64,000 bases of DNA, from positions 372,001 to 436,000 of the forward strand of contig CAXPOZ010000004.1 in NCBI GenBank assembly GCA_964219355.1, read 5' to 3'. The notes under the pieces were generated by a model. It saw only the letters and a program-made list of their open reading frames with translations. It made no database searches and was not told the DNA's origin. Source of the stretch: Parvularcula sp964219355. GTDB lineage: Bacteria; Pseudomonadota; Alphaproteobacteria; Caulobacterales; Parvularculaceae. Positions 8,406-18,470 of the stretch are shown one piece after another. The number at the start of each line of letters is the position of its first letter. Position 1 is the first letter of the stretch. Made by a program: the position numbers and the translations under genes.

Positions 8406-10496
8406 ATGAAGAACCTATTCATGGCGAGCGCCGGCCTGTTAGCAATTGGCGCCTGTTCGAACGAACCGGCCGAGGATGTGGCCGAAACGTCCGCTCCCAC
8501 CGAAATTGCCCAGACCGCTGACGTCGAGACCGTCGCGTCCGACAGGGCCGAACTCGGTGATTGGGGCATCGTCCTTGAAGACATGGATATGGCTGTCGAT
8601 CCGGGGGATGATTTCTTCCGCTACGTGAACGGCAATTGGCTGGACCGGTTCGAAATCCCTGCCGAGTTCTCAAACTATGGCTCCTTCACCGTCCTCTTTG
8701 AACGCTCCGAGGCCAGAGTAAAATCGATCATTGAGGATGCTGCTGCGTCCAATGCGCGTGACGGCTCGATCGAGCAGAAGATCGGCGATTATTACGCAAG
8801 TTATCTCGACACTGATGCGATCAATGAGAAGGGTCTCGCGCCCATTCAGGGGCAGCTTGATTTCTATGACGGGCTTGAAACCCATCATGATGTCGCCCTC
8901 GCCTTTGCCGAGATCGACTATAATTCAAACACGCCGATCAGCCTTTATGTTGGCGTCGATAACAAGAACCCCGAAACCTATGTGACCTATCTGTCGCAAT
9001 CGGGCCTCGGCATGCCGAACAGGGACTATTACCTGAAACCTGAATTCGAGGACAAACGCGAAGCCTATATGGACTTCCTCAATGCGATGCTGGGCTTTAC
9101 CGGCGTTGAGGACACAGGCGACCGGGCCGCTGCCGTCTATGCACTGGAGGAAAAACTGGCGGAGGTGCACTGGGCGCCCTCGAAAAGCCGTCAGGCAGAG
9201 CTCACCTATAATCCCTACACGCTTGATGAAATTCAGGCCTATGTGCCTGAACTTCCGTGGGCAGAGATCTTTGACAAGATGATGATCGGCGAACAGGACA
9301 GCTATGTCCTGCGCCAGAATGATGCCATTCAGGCCGCCGCGAAGATCTTCGCCGACACGCCGGTTGCGGTGTGGAAGGACTATCTGAAGATCCATGCGCT
9401 GTCGTCGAACGCCTCTGTCCTGCCGTCCGGGATCGACGAGGTGCAGTTTGCCTTTTATGGCCGCGAGCTTTCCGGCACGCCGCAGCAGCGTGAGCGCTGG
9501 AAGCGCGGCGTCTCAGCCGTCAATAACGCCATGGGTGAGGCCGTCGGTCAGGTCTATGTCGAGCGCTACTTCCCGCCTGAATCAAAGGCGCAGATGGAAG
9601 AGCTGGTCGATAATCTAAAAACCGCCTTCGCCGCCCGCCTCGATGAGCTTGAATGGATGGGCGAGGAAACCAAGGCCGAAGCCCGCGACAAGCTCGCCAA
9701 ATTCAACACCAAGATTGGCTACCCGGAAAAATGGACCGATTATTCGGGCCTCGAGGTCGTGCGCGGCGATGCGTATGGCAATTCGATCCGGGCGGGCCGC
9801 TTTGGCTATGAGGACATGATCTCCAATCTCGGCCAGCCGGTCGACAGGGAGGAATGGTTTACGACACCGCAGACCGTGAATGCCTTTTATTCCCGCAGCC
9901 GGAACGAGATCGTCTTCCCGGCGGCGATCCTGCAGGCGCCGTTCTTTGATCCGAATGCGGATCCGGCAGTCAATTATGGCGGCATCGGCGCGGTGATCGG
10001 CCATGAGATCGGCCACGGCTTTGACGATCAGGGCCGCAAGGCGGACGGCACCGGCCTGCAACGCGACTGGTGGACGAGTGATGACGCGGCCCGCTTCACC
10101 GAGCGCTCAACCAAGCTCGGCGCGCAGTATGCGACCTATTCGCCGGTCGAGGGGCTCTTTGTGAACCCTGAGCTGACCATGGGCGAGAATATCGGCGATC
10201 TTGGCGGGGTCACGATGTCATATGACGCCTACAAACTGTCTCTTGGCGGGGAAGAAGCCCCCGTTCTTGATGGCTATTCAGGCGATCAGCGCTTCTTCAT
10301 GGCCTGGGCGCAGGTGTGGAAACGAAAATACCGCGAGGATGAGCTCAAACGCCGCCTCGTCAGCGATTCCCACTCCCCGTCAGAATTCCGGACCAATGGT
10401 GTCGTCCGGAACATGGATGTCTGGTATGACGCCTTCGACGTCACCGAAGACGATGACTTATACCTGCCTAGGGAAGACCGCGTTCAGATCTGGTAA
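8406..10496 (+). CDS. M13 family zinc metallopeptidase, lipoprotein
   Basis: About 696 aa. The N-terminus MKNLFMASAGLLAIGACS is a lipoprotein signal with the lipobox Cys after AIGA, so the enzyme should be anchored in the cell envelope facing the periplasm. It belongs to the neprilysin/PepO family of oligopeptidases. The zinc motif HEIGHGFDDQG (near residue 532) supplies two His ligands and the catalytic Glu; ENIGDLGG, about 60 residues later, supplies the third ligand. The NAFYSRSRNEIVFPAAILQAPFF substrate-binding stretch precedes the zinc site and IW closes the protein. The ATG at 8406 is chosen because GAGAGGAA precedes it and it begins the signal peptide; an upstream GTG at 8352 is in frame. 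It likely degrades exported or imported peptides. Confidence 0.93.
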   Translation: MKNLFMASAGLLAIGACSNEPAEDVAETSAPTEIAQTADVETVASDRAELGDWGIVLEDMDMAVDPGDDFFRYVNGNWLDRFEIPAEFSNYGSFTVLFERSEARVKSIIEDAAASNARDGSIEQKIGDYYASYLDTDAINEKGLAPIQGQLDFYDGLETHHDVALAFAEIDYNSNTPISLYVGVDNKNPETYVTYLSQSGLGMPNRDYYLKPEFEDKREAYMDFLNAMLGFTGVEDTGDRAAAVYALEEKLAEVHWAPSKSRQAELTYNPYTLDEIQAYVPELPWAEIFDKMMIGEQDSYVLRQNDAIQAAAKIFADTPVAVWKDYLKIHALSSNASVLPSGIDEVQFAFYGRELSGTPQQRERWKRGVSAVNNAMGEAVGQVYVERYFPPESKAQMEELVDNLKTAFAARLDELEWMGEETKAEARDKLAKFNTKIGYPEKWTDYSGLEVVRGDAYGNSIRAGRFGYEDMISNLGQPVDREEWFTTPQTVNAFYSRSRNEIVFPAAILQAPFFDPNADPAVNYGGIGAVIGHEIGHGFDDQGRKADGTGLQRDWWTSDDAARFTERSTKLGAQYATYSPVEGLFVNPELTMGENIGDLGGVTMSYDAYKLSLGGEEAPVLDGYSGDQRFFMAWAQVWKRKYREDELKRRLVSDSHSPSEFRTNGVVRNMDVWYDAFDVTEDDDLYLPREDRVQIW

Positions 10497-10516
10497 CAGG
10501 CCCTTTATCATCTCTT

Positions 10517-10560
10517 AGGGGCAGTGGCCTTGCCGGTTGACGGCAGGGGCGCTGCCCCTT
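10517..10560 (+). terminator. Nested hairpin between M13 peptidase and PEPC-like genes
   Basis: AGGGGCAG at 10517-10524 pairs with CTGCCCCT at 10552-10559, and an inner TGCCG/CGGCA hairpin lies within the loop. There is no T run after it, so it may be a weak terminator, an mRNA stabiliser or a processing site rather than a strong intrinsic terminator. Confidence 0.4.
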
Positions 10561-10600
10561 CATGTGAGCGTTCTCATCCGAGCATCTGAAGAGGACAAGT

Positions 10601-13411
10601 ATGGCCCCGACCCGATCCGAGACCAGCCCCGGCGCAGTTCTGGCCGAACGCATGACCAAGGATCTCACGAGACTCCGGGGGCAGATTGTTGAGGACCCGT
10701 TACGCAATCCGGTGCGCGAGCTGTCGCAGCGCCTGTCGCGCGACATGGAAGCCGGCCTGTTGGGGCTCGATGACCTTGCTCAGCTTGTCGACCATCTTGA
10801 TCTGGAGGCCTTTGCCGGCCGGTGCCGCCACACGCGGGATTATCTGATTACGGACGGGATTATTCCCGGCACGGAAGCCGTGCCCGCCGCGGTCAAGCAG
10901 CTCTCCTTCGACCTCACCTCCTTTGATGCCTTTGCCGCCTTCTGGTCGCGTCGTCACGAGACGCTTGTTTTCACCGGCCATCCGACCTTCGCGCTTGCCC
11001 GCAAGACCCGCGAGCGGCTCGCCGACCATGCAGCGGACAATACCGAACCCACCGAAGGCGCTGGCCTTCCCGACCCGGATATCACACTCAACCTTGAGCA
11101 TGAGCAGGCCGAAGCCGCGCTACGCCACGCCGCCGCCGCTGTGCATGACCTCAACCGCGCCGTCCTTGCCGAGGGCCGGGCAAAATTCCCCGATGAGTGG
11201 AAGAAGCTGACGCCTGCGCCAATCGGTCTTGCGACATGGATCGGCTACGACATGGATGGCCGTACCGATATCGGCTGGGGCTCTGTCATCCGGCACCGCG
11301 TGCACGAAAAGGCGATCCGTCTCGATCTTTATAAAGACCAGCTCGAAGCCTTGGGCCCGGTCGTCGCCTCGATCACCGAGACCGTGGCTGCGGCTGCCGC
11401 CCGCGCGCACGCCCATGTCGAAGCCTTCTCAAAAGACCTGACGACCGCCGAAGGTCTGATCACGGCGGCCAACGCGCTGACCGATGACAAGGACAATCTT
11501 ACCTCCCTCAAAGGCGTCATCGCCGAGCTGGATGAGATCACGGCCAGTACGGATGATGCTGATGTCGCGTTGGAGACAGCCGCCATCGCCGCCGGGATGC
11601 GGACCTTCCGGCTCGGCATGGGCGATATTCACTTCCGCCTCAACGCTGCCCAGGTGCGCCACGCCGCCCGCTCGATCCTTGAGCTTTCCTCCGGGCAGGA
11701 TCTTTTCGGGCGTGGTCCTCTCGATGAGATGTCCCGCCTGATCGCCAGCGTGAAAGAAGTCTCGGTCAATTTCCGCTCACTGGCTGTTGAACAGGGGGCC
11801 TCTGCCCGCCTCTTCATCGCCATGAAGCAGATCATCAAGCATATCGATGCCGATGCGCCGATCCGCCTGCTGATTGCCGAATGCGAGAACCCGCTGACGG
11901 TACTCGCCGCCATCTATCAGGCAAAGCGCTTTGGCGTGGCCTCACATGTCGATGTCTGCCCGCTGTTTGAAACCGCGGTCAGCCTCGACCGGGGCCGCCG
12001 TATTCTCGATGTCCTGCTGGCACAAACCCCCTATCGCGATCAGGCCAGAAAGCGCGGTCGGATCTGCATCGAGACGGGTTTCTCCGATGCCGGACGGTTC
12101 ATGGGACAGGTGCCCGCCGGCCTCGCCATTGAGCGCCTGCAGGGCCAGCTTGCCGATGCGATGACCAAGCACCGCTTGGCCGATCTCGATGCCGTCATCT
12201 TCGATACCCATGGCGACAGTATGGGCCGGGGGGCGCACCCCGACAGCATTGTCGACCGCTGCCTTTATGCGCTCTCCCCCTGGGCACGCGCAAAATTCCG
12301 GGACCGGAATATCGACCTCACCCATGAGCAGAGCTATCAGGGCGGTGACGGCTATGTCTGGTTCACCAATGACTGCCTCGCTCGCCGCACGCTTGCAGGG
12401 ATCCTGCGCGCGATCCGTATCGCCGAGGAAACCCCGACCGCCGAGGACCCCTTCTATCAGCGCACCAGTGCCAGCCTCGATTTCTATCACGCCGTCAAAC
12501 GTCGGCAGGAAGAGCTGTTCCGCGATCCTTCCTATAACCTTGCGCTAGGGACGATCGGCCTACCGCTCCTCCCCCAGACCGGCTCGCGCAAATCGAAACG
12601 GCAATTTGACCGGCATGCGGATGAAGAGACCTCACTACGCCGCATCCGCGCCATTCCGCATAACGGGATGCTCCAACAGCTCGGCTTCCTTGCCAATATC
12701 ATGGGCGGTCTAGGTCAGGCGATCGCGGTTGAACCCGAAGCCTACTACCAGCTTCGTCAGGACTCGGACAGGTTCGACCGGATCATGCGGCTGGTGAACC
12801 GTGCCCGTCAGGGCTCGGACATGAAGATCTTCCTTGCCTATATCTCAATCTATTCGGGCTCCTTCTGGGCGACACGTCCGCTCTCCGGCCAAGAGCCGGA
12901 GCTTGAAGATGCCTGCGCGGTCCTCGCCGAGACCCTCGCCGATGACAGCCGCTATTTTGCCGGCACCCAGCTTGCCGCAAGGCTGAGGTCGGATGCGATC
13001 CAGCTCAGCCGCGCCCTCGCCGAGATGGGCTTTGATGCGGCAAACCTCTCCGGGCAGACCGATGAGTCCCTCGATCTCCTCCATGCGGTGCGCCTCGCCC
13101 TCCTTCAGCACAGCTTCCTTCTCGCCGCGCGCCTGCCGGCCCATTCAGCGGACGGCACCCTGCCGCGCCGTGAAGTGCTCGAACGGGTGCTGTCGCTTGA
13201 TTTCGAAGGGGTCGCCCGTGCGCTTGATGAAGCAGGCCCGGACCCGGCCCTGCTCGCGGTCGAGAATCTGTCGGAAGATGCGACCTATCCTGGGCCCAAA
13301 GCGCCCGAGAAGATGAATGGCAGTGACTTACGCCGGGAATTCCGCCGAGTCGGTGAGCTTAATCACCGGATCAGTATCGGCATCGCCAACCATTACGCCG
13401 CCATCGGATAG
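10601..13411 (+). CDS. Phosphoenolpyruvate carboxylase-like protein, divergent active site
   Basis: The 936-aa length and overall motif order match PEP carboxylase, which makes oxaloacetate from PEP and bicarbonate. VFTGHPTF (catalytic His, H127) corresponds to the family TAHPTE motif. DVCPLFET (451-458) matches the VVPLFET segment, ETGFSDAGRFMG (491-502) matches GYSDSAKDAG, MGRG (541-544) matches the GRG of the ring loop, and RAIPHN (683 on) matches RAIPW. Several residues normally needed are changed: GYDMDG for GDRDGNP, FDTHGDS for FHGRGGS, SYQGGDG for the QGE motif, and the C-terminus ends NHYAAIG rather than RNTG. It may be a lineage-specific PEPC or a relative with another activity. No signal peptide or membrane segment is seen. 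The start is the ATG at 10601. Confidence 0.75.
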   Translation: MAPTRSETSPGAVLAERMTKDLTRLRGQIVEDPLRNPVRELSQRLSRDMEAGLLGLDDLAQLVDHLDLEAFAGRCRHTRDYLITDGIIPGTEAVPAAVKQLSFDLTSFDAFAAFWSRRHETLVFTGHPTFALARKTRERLADHAADNTEPTEGAGLPDPDITLNLEHEQAEAALRHAAAAVHDLNRAVLAEGRAKFPDEWKKLTPAPIGLATWIGYDMDGRTDIGWGSVIRHRVHEKAIRLDLYKDQLEALGPVVASITETVAAAAARAHAHVEAFSKDLTTAEGLITAANALTDDKDNLTSLKGVIAELDEITASTDDADVALETAAIAAGMRTFRLGMGDIHFRLNAAQVRHAARSILELSSGQDLFGRGPLDEMSRLIASVKEVSVNFRSLAVEQGASARLFIAMKQIIKHIDADAPIRLLIAECENPLTVLAAIYQAKRFGVASHVDVCPLFETAVSLDRGRRILDVLLAQTPYRDQARKRGRICIETGFSDAGRFMGQVPAGLAIERLQGQLADAMTKHRLADLDAVIFDTHGDSMGRGAHPDSIVDRCLYALSPWARAKFRDRNIDLTHEQSYQGGDGYVWFTNDCLARRTLAGILRAIRIAEETPTAEDPFYQRTSASLDFYHAVKRRQEELFRDPSYNLALGTIGLPLLPQTGSRKSKRQFDRHADEETSLRRIRAIPHNGMLQQLGFLANIMGGLGQAIAVEPEAYYQLRQDSDRFDRIMRLVNRARQGSDMKIFLAYISIYSGSFWATRPLSGQEPELEDACAVLAETLADDSRYFAGTQLAARLRSDAIQLSRALAEMGFDAANLSGQTDESLDLLHAVRLALLQHSFLLAARLPAHSADGTLPRREVLERVLSLDFEGVARALDEAGPDPALLAVENLSEDATYPGPKAPEKMNGSDLRREFRRVGELNHRISIGIANHYAAIG

Positions 13412-13438
13412 GCACCCGGCATAACCTAAATCCAGTTA

Positions 13439-13474
13439 GAACAGGCCCCGCCCATTGCGCGCGCGGGCCTGTTC
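13439..13474. terminator. Ten-base-pair hairpin downstream of the PEPC-like gene
   Basis: GAACAGGCCC (13439-13448) and GGGCCTGTTC (13465-13474) form a perfect 10-bp stem around a G+C-rich loop of 16 nt. There is no clear T tract on either strand, so it could act as a terminator of the upstream gene or as an operator for the DUF2147 gene that begins at 13518. Confidence 0.4.
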
Positions 13475-13517
13475 CCGCATCCTTGCTGCGGGGCAGCACA
13501 GGCATGGCAGGGACGGT

Positions 13518-13940
13518 ATGACGGCACTCCTTCTTTCTCTCATTGCAGGCATCATCGGCGCCGATGATGCGCCCGCGGACAGCGCCATCGATTTCGCCGG
13601 GCGCTGGTACACACAGGAAGAGAAATCCATCGTCGAGATCTATGATTGCGGTGACGGCAGCCCCTGCGGCCGCGTCGTCTGGATCGATCCCGATCAGGAA
13701 AATGTCTTCACCGACGATCACAACAAGGATCCCGAGCTTCGTGGCCGCCGCCTCGAGGGTGTGATGATCCTCAGCGGCTATGTCCGCACCGATGCGGGTT
13801 GGAAGGGCGGCAAGCTCTACAATCCCGAGAACGGCAAACATTATGCCTCGAAAATTGAGCTCGAAGCGGACGGCACATTACTGGTCAAAGGCTGTGTCGG
13901 CCCTATCTGCAAAGGGTTGCGCTGGACTGAGGCGCCTTGA
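13518..13940 (+). CDS. DUF2147 family exported protein
   Basis: About 140 aa. The N-terminal hydrophobic stretch MTALLLSLIAGIIGA reads as a signal peptide, so the protein is probably periplasmic. The body shows the DUF2147 pattern: FAGRWYTQEEKSIVEIYDCG, then CGRVVWID, GWKGGKLYNPENGKHYASKIEL and a closing CVGPICKGLRW. This is a lipocalin-like small beta fold with paired cysteines; its function is unknown. An AGGGA box lies about 7 bases before the ATG at 13518. It stands between the PEPC-like gene and the RND efflux genes with no overlap. Confidence 0.82.
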   Translation: MTALLLSLIAGIIGADDAPADSAIDFAGRWYTQEEKSIVEIYDCGDGSPCGRVVWIDPDQENVFTDDHNKDPELRGRRLEGVMILSGYVRTDAGWKGGKLYNPENGKHYASKIELEADGTLLVKGCVGPICKGLRWTEAP

Positions 13941-14033
13941 CGCGGATTCGCTTCATGCCATTCGGTCATTAACCCTCTGATGCTAGGGAGCAGTGCTTGA
14001 AAATTGACCGGGCCAGAGAGGACCCGACGAGTA

Positions 14034-15167
14034 GTGACCGACCAGACTGAAAGCACAAGCCGGCGACAATTGCCGTCCTCTTACATTTCCGCCTTTGTGA
14101 TCCTGGCCGTCGTCGTTCTTTACTTCGCGATCGGCACGATATTCGGCGGCTCGGAGCAAACCGAAGCCGCAACAGAGACCGAGCGCCCGCCCTTTACCGT
14201 TCTAGTCCGCAACGTCTCGGGCGAAGCGCGGGCCGAAACCCTCACCTTTTCCGGCCGGACCGAAGCCGCCCAGCGGGTCTATGTCCGCGCAGAGACGCCG
14301 GGCCGGGTCGCGCGCATCGTCAATGACGAGGGCGCTGAGGTCTCGCGCGGCGATGTCCTTTGCCGTCTTGAGGCGGACAGCCGTCAGGCCACCCGCGCTG
14401 AAGCCGAAGCGGCCTTTGCCAAAGCGTCGGCCGATTTCGACGCTGCCCAGACTCTCCACGCCGAGGGCTTTGCCTCGGACACTGCTCTCAAACAGGCGCG
14501 TGCCGCGCGCGATGCGGCCGAAGCCGCCCTCTCCCGCGCGTCAGATGATCTTCGCAATATTTCGGTGACCGCGCCTTTCGATGGGCTGGTTGCAGAGATG
14601 ATCGCCGAACCCGGCGATGTCCTCTCCGTCGGCGCGCCCTGCGCGGTGATCGCTAATCTCTCGCGCATGATCATGGCAGGCGGCGTGCCCGCCCGCGATG
14701 CCGCCCGCATCTCGGTTGGGGATAAGGCGCATGTCCGCCTGATCGACGAACGCGAATTCGATGCGGAGGTCCGCTTTGTCTCGGATGTCGCTGATCCTGC
14801 CACCCGGACATTCCGTGTGGAAATTCTTGCCGAAGACGCTTCAGGCATCCCTGAAGGGATTGAAACCCGCGCAACCGTCACCGCCGGGACCAAGGCCTCG
14901 ACCCTGATACCTCGCAACGCCCTCGTCTACAGCGATGAAGGCGTGCTAGGTGTACGGACGGTCAGCCCCTCCGGCGAGAGCCGCAAAGATGGCGAGGAAA
15001 CCCTGCCGCTCGGCACGGTGCGCTTCATGCCTGTCACCATTATCGGCGAGGCCGAAGGTGGCGCCTATGTCACCGGGCTCGATGAAACAGCCTCCCTGAT
15101 CGTCCGCGGGCAGGATTATGTAAGTGACGGGATCACCGTCACCTTCGCACAAGAGGCCAGCGAGTGA
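14034..15167 (+). CDS. RND efflux system periplasmic adaptor subunit (HlyD/MFP family)
   Basis: About 377 aa. A membrane anchor (SYISAFVILAVVVLYFAIGTIF) precedes the barrel-sandwich halves (VYVRAETPGRVARIVNDEGA and ISVTAPFDGLVAEMIAEPGD). Between them is an Ala-rich alpha-helical hairpin (about 115-180), and beta-barrel and membrane-proximal domains follow. The adaptor links the inner-membrane pump to an outer-membrane channel. The start is uncertain: a GTG at 14034 has GAGAGGA upstream, while a TTG at 14004 is in frame. The stop overlaps the GTG of the pump gene in a GTGA, so the two are translationally coupled. No TolC-type channel gene is nearby. Confidence 0.9.
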   Translation: MTDQTESTSRRQLPSSYISAFVILAVVVLYFAIGTIFGGSEQTEAATETERPPFTVLVRNVSGEARAETLTFSGRTEAAQRVYVRAETPGRVARIVNDEGAEVSRGDVLCRLEADSRQATRAEAEAAFAKASADFDAAQTLHAEGFASDTALKQARAARDAAEAALSRASDDLRNISVTAPFDGLVAEMIAEPGDVLSVGAPCAVIANLSRMIMAGGVPARDAARISVGDKAHVRLIDEREFDAEVRFVSDVADPATRTFRVEILAEDASGIPEGIETRATVTAGTKASTLIPRNALVYSDEGVLGVRTVSPSGESRKDGEETLPLGTVRFMPVTIIGEAEGGAYVTGLDETASLIVRGQDYVSDGITVTFAQEASE

Positions 15168-18100
15168 ATTCTGGCCACCACCCTCTCGTCTCGGCGGCCT
15201 TTGCGCGCGCCAAGGTCGCGATGCTGGCCCTTGTCGTCCTGTCGCTGATCGGGCTGAGCACCTATCGCCATGCGCCACGTGAGGCGGACCCGGATATCCC
15301 GCTGCCCTTTGTGCAAGTCCTTCTGCCCCTGCCCGGGGTCTCCCCCGAAGATGGCGAGCGCCTGCTGATCCGTCCGACGGAGACGGAGCTTCAGAGCCTT
15401 GAAGGCCTTGAGGAGATGAATGCCGTCGCCTTTGACGGCGCCGCTGCGATCACGCTTGAATTCGAACCGGGCCTCGATATGGATCAGGTCGTCTCCGACG
15501 TGCGCGAAGCTGTCGACCGGGCCAAGACCAAATATCCGACGAGTGCGGAAGAACCACAGGTCGCCGAGTTCAATGCGCAACAGCTCTTCCCCGTCATCAC
15601 CGTCATCCTCTCAGGCGAAGCGCCTGAACGCGCCCTCTTCCGCGCGGCCAAGGAGCTTGAAGACAAGCTGACCGCCATTCCGGGCGTCCTCGAAGCCGAT
15701 TTGATTGGTGCGCGCGAGGAGCAGGTCGAGATCACGATCCGCGCTGAGACGCTGGAGACCTTCGGCCTCACCCCCGGCGAGATCAGCAACGCGATTCGTC
15801 GCAATAATGCGCTGGTCACCGCCGGTACGCTGCGGTTCGAGGATGGCGCCTATAGCGTCAAAGTCCCCGGCCTCTTCCGTGATCTGAACGGTATCGGTGA
15901 AATCCCGATCCGCTCGAACGAAGACAGCGTCATCACGCTGGGGGATATCGCGGATATCCGCCGGACCTTCGAGGAGCCGACCGGTTATGCGCGGTTCAAT
16001 GGCCAGCCCGCCATCGGCATCAATATCTCGAAACAGACCGAGGCGAACCTGCTCGAAGTCACCCAAGCGGTCGTCACCGAGACCGAGCTGATGGCGGAAG
16101 GCTGGCCGTCGACGATCCGCACCGATTTCATCGGTGATCAATCAAGCTATGTCAGCGGCATGTTTTCGAGCCTGACCTCGACCATCGGACTTGCCATCAT
16201 CCTTGTCATGATCATCGTTGTGGCAGCTCTGGGCATCCGCTCGGCGGTCCTTGTCGGTATCGCGATCCCTGCCTCCTTCCTGATCGGCTTTGCGCTGATC
16301 GGTTTCTTTGGCTTTACCCTCAACAATCTCGTCATGTTCTCAATGGTGCTGGCCGTCGGGATGCTGGTTGATGGCGCCATCGTCATTGTCGAGCTGGCGG
16401 ACCGCCGCATGGCGGAAAGGGCAGACCGGCGTGAAGCGTTCCTTGATGCCTCGACCCGCATGTTCTGGCCGATCGTCGCTTCGACCGCGACGACGCTGGC
16501 CGCCTTCGTCCCCTTCCTGTTCTGGAATTCGATCGAAGGTTATTTCCTGCGCTGGATTCCGATCACCCTGATCCTTGTGCTGAGCGCTTCGCTTTTCGTT
16601 GCCCTCATCTTCCTGCCGATTATCGGCTCGGCCTTTGCGATCCCTGAGGCGATCAAGCGCAAATTCAATATCAAGGGTCAGGGCGAAGGCCGCGACAAGG
16701 TCGATCTCGACAATGTCGACCCGACCAAACTGCCCGGTTTTACAGGCCAATATGCCCGCAGCGTCGACTGGCTCGCGCGCAAGCCGGTCACCGTAGCCGT
16801 CCTCGGCCTGCTGACGGTGATGTTCTGTCAAAAGATTTTCACCCTCGCCAATGTCGAAGTGGAGCAGTTCCTGCGCGTTGATTCAGAGCAGGTGCTCGTC
16901 ATCGTGCAGGGCCGCGGCAATCTCTCTCAGGAAGAAGTCCTCTCGATCACACAGGAAATCGAAGCGCGAGTCGTCTCCCACCCGGCAGTTGAGAATGCCT
17001 ATCTTCAGACCGGCCCGGAAATCAGCCGCCAGAATGATACGCCTGCGGAGAGTATCGCCCTCATCAATCTTGACCTCATCCCCTATGCTGATCGCCAGCA
17101 CAGCCTTGACGTCGTTGAGGACTTGCGAGCGAACACCACCAATGTCCCCGGCGTCATTGTCGAAGTGCGCCTGCCCGAACAGGGGCCGATGGTCGGCAAG
17201 GATGTGCAGGTCGAAATCACGGCGGATGATTTTGAGAAAGCCGAGGCCGCCGGTCTCCTGATCCGGGATTTCCTTGAGAGCAACACGACCGACATTAACG
17301 GTCAGGACATCCCGACTTTCATGGATATCGAGGACAATCAGGCCCTGCCCGGCATTGAATGGCAGCTCGAGATCGACCGTGCAGAAGCCGGCCGCTATGG
17401 GCTTTCCGTTGCGGACGTTGGGGCTGCGATCCAGCTTGGGACAGAAGGGCTGATCGTTGATACCTACCGGCCCGATGATTCAGACGAGGAACTGGATATC
17501 CGTTTGCGCTATCCAGCTGATGAACGCACGGTTGGTGGGCTGACGAATATCAATATCGCCACCCCGCGCGGCAATGTCCCGCTGGCTAATTTCGCCCGGC
17601 AGGTGCCCCAGCCACAGGTTGACCGCATCACAAGGCGCGACAGCCGCCGCGTAATTGACGTCAAAGCCAATGCCAATACGTCTGTCCGCGGTTTTGAAGT
17701 GTCCCAGGACAAGGCAACGGCCGCAATCACGGAGTATCTCGACAGCGGTTTCCTAGAACGGGCCATCGGCGCAGGGCTTCAGGTCCGGCTGCATGGCGCG
17801 GCGGAAGAAACGCAAGAATCCTCGGCCTTCTTTGTCGGCGCGATGATTGCGGCGATGTTCATGATCGCCGTCATCCTGCTTCTGCAGTTCAATAATTTCT
17901 ATCACGCCTTCCTGACACTGACGGCGGTGGTCTTCTCCGTCTTCGGGGTCCTGCTCGGCGTGGCGGTATCGGGTCAGTATATCTCGGTGATCATGACCGG
18001 CATCGGCATTGTCGCCCTCGCCGGGATCGTGGTGAACAACAATATCGTGCTGATCGACACCTTCCACAGCCTGCGCAAGACGGGCCTCTCCGTGCACGAA

Positions 18101-18466
18101 GCAGCGGTGCGGACTGCCGCTCAGCGCCTGCGCCCGGTCCTTTTGACCACAGTAACGACGATTATCGGGCTAATGCCCATGATGCTCGAAATCGACATCA
18201 ATTTCGGCGCGGCCCGGCTAGGCATCGGCAATGAGACATCCGACTGGTGGGTGCTGTTGTCCTCAGCCATCGTCTACGGCCTTGGCTTCTCGACCCTGCT
18301 GACACTTCTATTCACACCGGTGATGCTCGCCGCCCCGGCTGTGCTCAGCACACGGATTTCAAAGGCTTATCACTGGCTCCTCGACAAGGAGCCAAAGATG
18401 CGCCGGCATCTGGGCCGGAAAAAATCCGAAGATGGCGAGACGCCCTACCGCACGGCGGCGGAGTAA
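15164..18466 (+). CDS. RND efflux transporter permease (AcrB/MdtB-like)
   Basis: At 1100 aa it has the length and duplicated layout of HAE/RND pumps: a first helix near residues 17-33, a large periplasmic loop, a helix bundle (ILVMIIVVAALGIRSAVLVG; MVLAVGMLVDGAIVIVE, containing the Asp of the proton relay), then a second loop and bundle (GIGIVALAGIVVNNNIVLIDTFH). It exports drugs or other amphiphiles using the proton gradient. The start is the GTG at 15164, overlapping the adaptor stop. The substrate cannot be deduced; the adjacent adaptor shows it is a two-gene tripartite system that borrows an outer-membrane channel. Confidence 0.94.
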   Translation: MNSGHHPLVSAAFARAKVAMLALVVLSLIGLSTYRHAPREADPDIPLPFVQVLLPLPGVSPEDGERLLIRPTETELQSLEGLEEMNAVAFDGAAAITLEFEPGLDMDQVVSDVREAVDRAKTKYPTSAEEPQVAEFNAQQLFPVITVILSGEAPERALFRAAKELEDKLTAIPGVLEADLIGAREEQVEITIRAETLETFGLTPGEISNAIRRNNALVTAGTLRFEDGAYSVKVPGLFRDLNGIGEIPIRSNEDSVITLGDIADIRRTFEEPTGYARFNGQPAIGINISKQTEANLLEVTQAVVTETELMAEGWPSTIRTDFIGDQSSYVSGMFSSLTSTIGLAIILVMIIVVAALGIRSAVLVGIAIPASFLIGFALIGFFGFTLNNLVMFSMVLAVGMLVDGAIVIVELADRRMAERADRREAFLDASTRMFWPIVASTATTLAAFVPFLFWNSIEGYFLRWIPITLILVLSASLFVALIFLPIIGSAFAIPEAIKRKFNIKGQGEGRDKVDLDNVDPTKLPGFTGQYARSVDWLARKPVTVAVLGLLTVMFCQKIFTLANVEVEQFLRVDSEQVLVIVQGRGNLSQEEVLSITQEIEARVVSHPAVENAYLQTGPEISRQNDTPAESIALINLDLIPYADRQHSLDVVEDLRANTTNVPGVIVEVRLPEQGPMVGKDVQVEITADDFEKAEAAGLLIRDFLESNTTDINGQDIPTFMDIEDNQALPGIEWQLEIDRAEAGRYGLSVADVGAAIQLGTEGLIVDTYRPDDSDEELDIRLRYPADERTVGGLTNINIATPRGNVPLANFARQVPQPQVDRITRRDSRRVIDVKANANTSVRGFEVSQDKATAAITEYLDSGFLERAIGAGLQVRLHGAAEETQESSAFFVGAMIAAMFMIAVILLLQFNNFYHAFLTLTAVVFSVFGVLLGVAVSGQYISVIMTGIGIVALAGIVVNNNIVLIDTFHSLRKTGLSVHEAAVRTAAQRLRPVLLTTVTTIIGLMPMMLEIDINFGAARLGIGNETSDWWVLLSSAIVYGLGFSTLLTLLFTPVMLAAPAVLSTRISKAYHWLLDKEPKMRRHLGRKKSEDGETPYRTAAE

Positions 18467-18470
18467 GGGC

